A stretch of DNA of 64,000 bases from contig JAMDCP010000018.1 in assembly GCA_023489335.1 (NCBI GenBank), positions 1 through 64,000 of the forward strand, in the 5' to 3' direction. Below the pieces are notes generated by a model. That model did no database searches. It was not told the origin of the DNA and saw only the letters and a program-made list of their open reading frames with translations. How positions within the stretch are numbered: the stretch's first letter is position 1; each line of letters starts with the position of its first letter. This document shows positions 62,593-64,000 of this stretch, in pieces. Source of the DNA: Deltaproteobacteria bacterium (lineage in GTDB: Bacteria > SZUA-79 > Acidulodesulfobacterales > Acidulodesulfobacteraceae). Both the position numbers and the translations under genes were made by a program.

Positions 62593-63153
62593 ATGAATGA
62601 AACAGATATCGTGCAGGAAATAAAAACAAAGATGACCCATGCCATTTCAAGTTATAAAAGCGAATTATCGAGGATTAGAACGGGCAGGGCATCCACAGGG
62701 CTTATAGACAGCATCAATGTTGAATATTACGGCTCTGTTTCACCGCTTATAAGGCTCGCCTCTATCTCCATTCCCGATAGCAAGACCATAATGATAAACC
62801 CGTGGGATGTCAATTCGCTTCCAGCCATAGAAAAGGCGATACAAAAATACGACCCTTCGCTAAATCCGTCAAATGACGGTAAAAGCATAAGTATTATAAT
62901 ACCTCAATTAACAGAAGAAAGGCGAAAGGAAATAATAAAACAATTAAATAAGCTTGCCGAGTCTATAAAGCAAGAGCTCAGAAATCACAGACGAACTTTT
63001 AATGAAAAGATAAAGGCATCCGAAAAGTCAAAAGAAATATCGGAAGATATGTCTGCCAGATTTCAGAAAAGGGTTCAGGAATTAACCGATGGTTTTGTTA
63101 AAGAGGTGGATGAAATAACAAAGCGCAAAGAAAAGGAAATAATGGCGGTTTAA
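62593..63153 (+). CDS. frr: Ribosome recycling factor
   Basis: The 186-residue factor splits post-termination ribosomes with EF-G. Visible features are KSELSRIRTGRASTGLIDSI, VEYYGSVSPLIRLASISIPD, INPWDVNSLPAIEKAIQKYD and a C-terminal basic helix LTDGFVKEVDEITKRKEKEI. Length is exactly typical. It lies 28 bp after pyrH, with AAGGTGGG upstream. Confidence 0.97.
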   Translation: MNETDIVQEIKTKMTHAISSYKSELSRIRTGRASTGLIDSINVEYYGSVSPLIRLASISIPDSKTIMINPWDVNSLPAIEKAIQKYDPSLNPSNDGKSISIIIPQLTEERRKEIIKQLNKLAESIKQELRNHRRTFNEKIKASEKSKEISEDMSARFQKRVQELTDGFVKEVDEITKRKEKEIMAV

Positions 63154-63164
63154 AATTTCTTGAA

Positions 63165-63884
63165 ATGATTAAAAAAATAAATTTTAAAAATGTTCCAAAC
63201 CATCTTGCAATTATTATGGATGGAAATGGAAGATGGGCAAAAAAAAGAAACTTAGACAGGATAAAAGGACATATAGAGGGAATAAAATCTTTAAGAGCCG
63301 TCACCTCAGCCGTAATGGAATACGGAATTAAATATCTTACCGTTTATGCTTTTTCCTCCGAAAATTGGCAAAGACCGAAGACAGAAGTAAGTTCCTTAAT
63401 GTTCCTGCTGGAAGAATACCTTAATATGGAACTTCCGTCCCTTATAAAAAATAAAATCAGGCTTAATTTTATAGGCAACATAGAGAGGATTCCGGAAAAC
63501 TCGAAAAAAACACTTTTGCGGGTTATCGATAAGACAAAAGAATTCGACAACTTGCATTTAACACTTGCATTAAGTTACGGCTCCAGGGAAGAAATATTGA
63601 CGGCCGCGGTTAGAATGGCTAAGGATGCAAAAAACGGTAAAGTTCAAATAGAAGACGCGGATGAAAATCTTTTTTCATCCTATCTGTACACTAAAGATAT
63701 GCCAAACCCTGATTTCCTTATTCGAACAAGCGGAGAAAAAAGGATATCCAACTTCATGTTATATCAGATTGCTTATGCCGAAATCTATTTCACAAAGACT
63801 TTGTGGCCTGATTTTGGCAGGAAAGAATTAATCAGGGCATTAAAAAATTATGAAAAGCGGGTCAGAAGATTTGGAAAAACTTAA
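63165..63884 (+). CDS. uppS: Undecaprenyl diphosphate synthase
   Basis: The 239-residue cis-prenyltransferase builds the C55 lipid carrier for cell-wall and surface glycans. It has HLAIIMDGNGRWAKKR with catalytic D19, the AFSSENWQRPKTEV block, and the C-terminal FLIRTSGEKRISNFMLYQ and YAEIYFTKTLWPDF. The start has no strong Shine-Dalgarno, suggesting coupling to frr, 11 bp upstream. The end overlaps the cdsA start by 35 bp. Confidence 0.96.
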   Translation: MIKKINFKNVPNHLAIIMDGNGRWAKKRNLDRIKGHIEGIKSLRAVTSAVMEYGIKYLTVYAFSSENWQRPKTEVSSLMFLLEEYLNMELPSLIKNKIRLNFIGNIERIPENSKKTLLRVIDKTKEFDNLHLTLALSYGSREEILTAAVRMAKDAKNGKVQIEDADENLFSSYLYTKDMPNPDFLIRTSGEKRISNFMLYQIAYAEIYFTKTLWPDFGRKELIRALKNYEKRVRRFGKT

Positions 63885-64000
63885 GTTCGATTTTAAGAGG
63901 TTTATATTCGGCATTCTTTTTGGCATCGTTATAATCCTTTCTATATTTTTGCTTAATAAACTTGAATTTTTCTTCATCTGTGTTATTTTAACAGCGTTAT
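63850..64000 (+). CDS. cdsA: Phosphatidate cytidylyltransferase, 5' part (cut by window edge)
   Basis: The open frame from the ATG at 63850 (MKSGSEDLEKLKFDFKRFIF) runs to the window edge, showing 50 residues. A basic start is followed by two hydrophobic segments (GILFGIVIILSIFLL and FFFICVILTAL), as expected for CdsA. The identity rests mainly on the conserved uppS-cdsA order. A TTG at 63871 is an alternative start that would reduce the overlap with uppS. Confidence 0.65.
   Translation, partial: MKSGSEDLEKLKFDFKRFIFGILFGIVIILSIFLLNKLEFFFICVILTAL

Noticed and set aside
1-64000. CRISPR array
   Set aside because: No series of regularly spaced direct repeats of 23-40 bp was seen.

Overview
The window is a dense, AT-rich (roughly two-thirds A+T by eye) chromosomal segment from a Gram-negative bacterium. 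The Tol envelope system, periplasmic and lipoprotein signals, c-type haem sensors, a B12-dependent ribonucleotide reductase, GH57-based alpha-glucan metabolism and a GcvH-like lipoyl protein suggest a delta-proteobacterium-like lineage. An acidophilic sulfur or iron group such as the Sva0485/SZUA-79 clade is possible, but that placement is only a guess.

Region 1 (1-8648) is the right end of an integrative and conjugative element. It holds a VirB3-VirB4 fusion ATPase, VirB5- and VirB6-like proteins, a lytic transglycosylase, a MoxR-type ATPase, an excisionase-like protein and a tyrosine integrase. The integrase stop codon lies 5 bp from the 3' end of an intact tRNA-Lys(CTT) gene on the minus strand, the usual integration target. 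The other end of the element is to the left of the window.

Region 2 (8826-12213) is a mercury-resistance operon on the minus strand, ordered merP-like, merT, merR, merA. It has a textbook MerR operator in an over-long (19-20 bp) promoter spacer. The membrane-anchored MerP-like protein carries CX4C instead of CXXC.

Region 3 (12463-18209) holds a phosphoribosyltransferase, an Fe-S assembly factor of the MIP18 family and a polytopic NnrS/CcoN-like protein. These are followed by a DUF2249-hemerythrin pair divergent from a lipoyl protein-thioredoxin pair, with a CRP/FNR-type palindrome between them, and by a secreted DUF302-like protein. The gene content suggests nitrosative or redox stress defence.

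Region 4 (18291-35278) contains nrdJ with likely NrdR boxes, tolQRAB-cpoB (no pal gene in the usual place), tsaD, rsmA, glpK, small genes, panD-amidohydrolase-panC, and two tandem haem/HAMP sensors.

Region 5 (35360-47470) is an alpha-glucan cluster of a beta-rich protein, three different GH57 enzymes and glycogen synthase. It is followed by an O-antigen ligase-like protein, a polyprenyl-phosphate sugar transferase and a short SppA peptidase.

Region 6 (47745-64000) is housekeeping: aconitase, nadK, recN, a short N-acetylglutamate synthase-like GNAT, rhodanese, PEP synthase regulator, pmbA, secA, argJ, a polysaccharide deacetylase, and the classic rpsB-tsf-pyrH-frr-uppS-cdsA operon. A predicted H-type pseudoknot sits directly upstream of the rpsB ribosome-binding site. 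No CRISPR array, rRNA or transposase was seen. The strongest candidates for new biology are the accessory proteins of the conjugative element, the CX4C MerP-like protein, the output-less haem sensor pair and the cis-regulatory structures.
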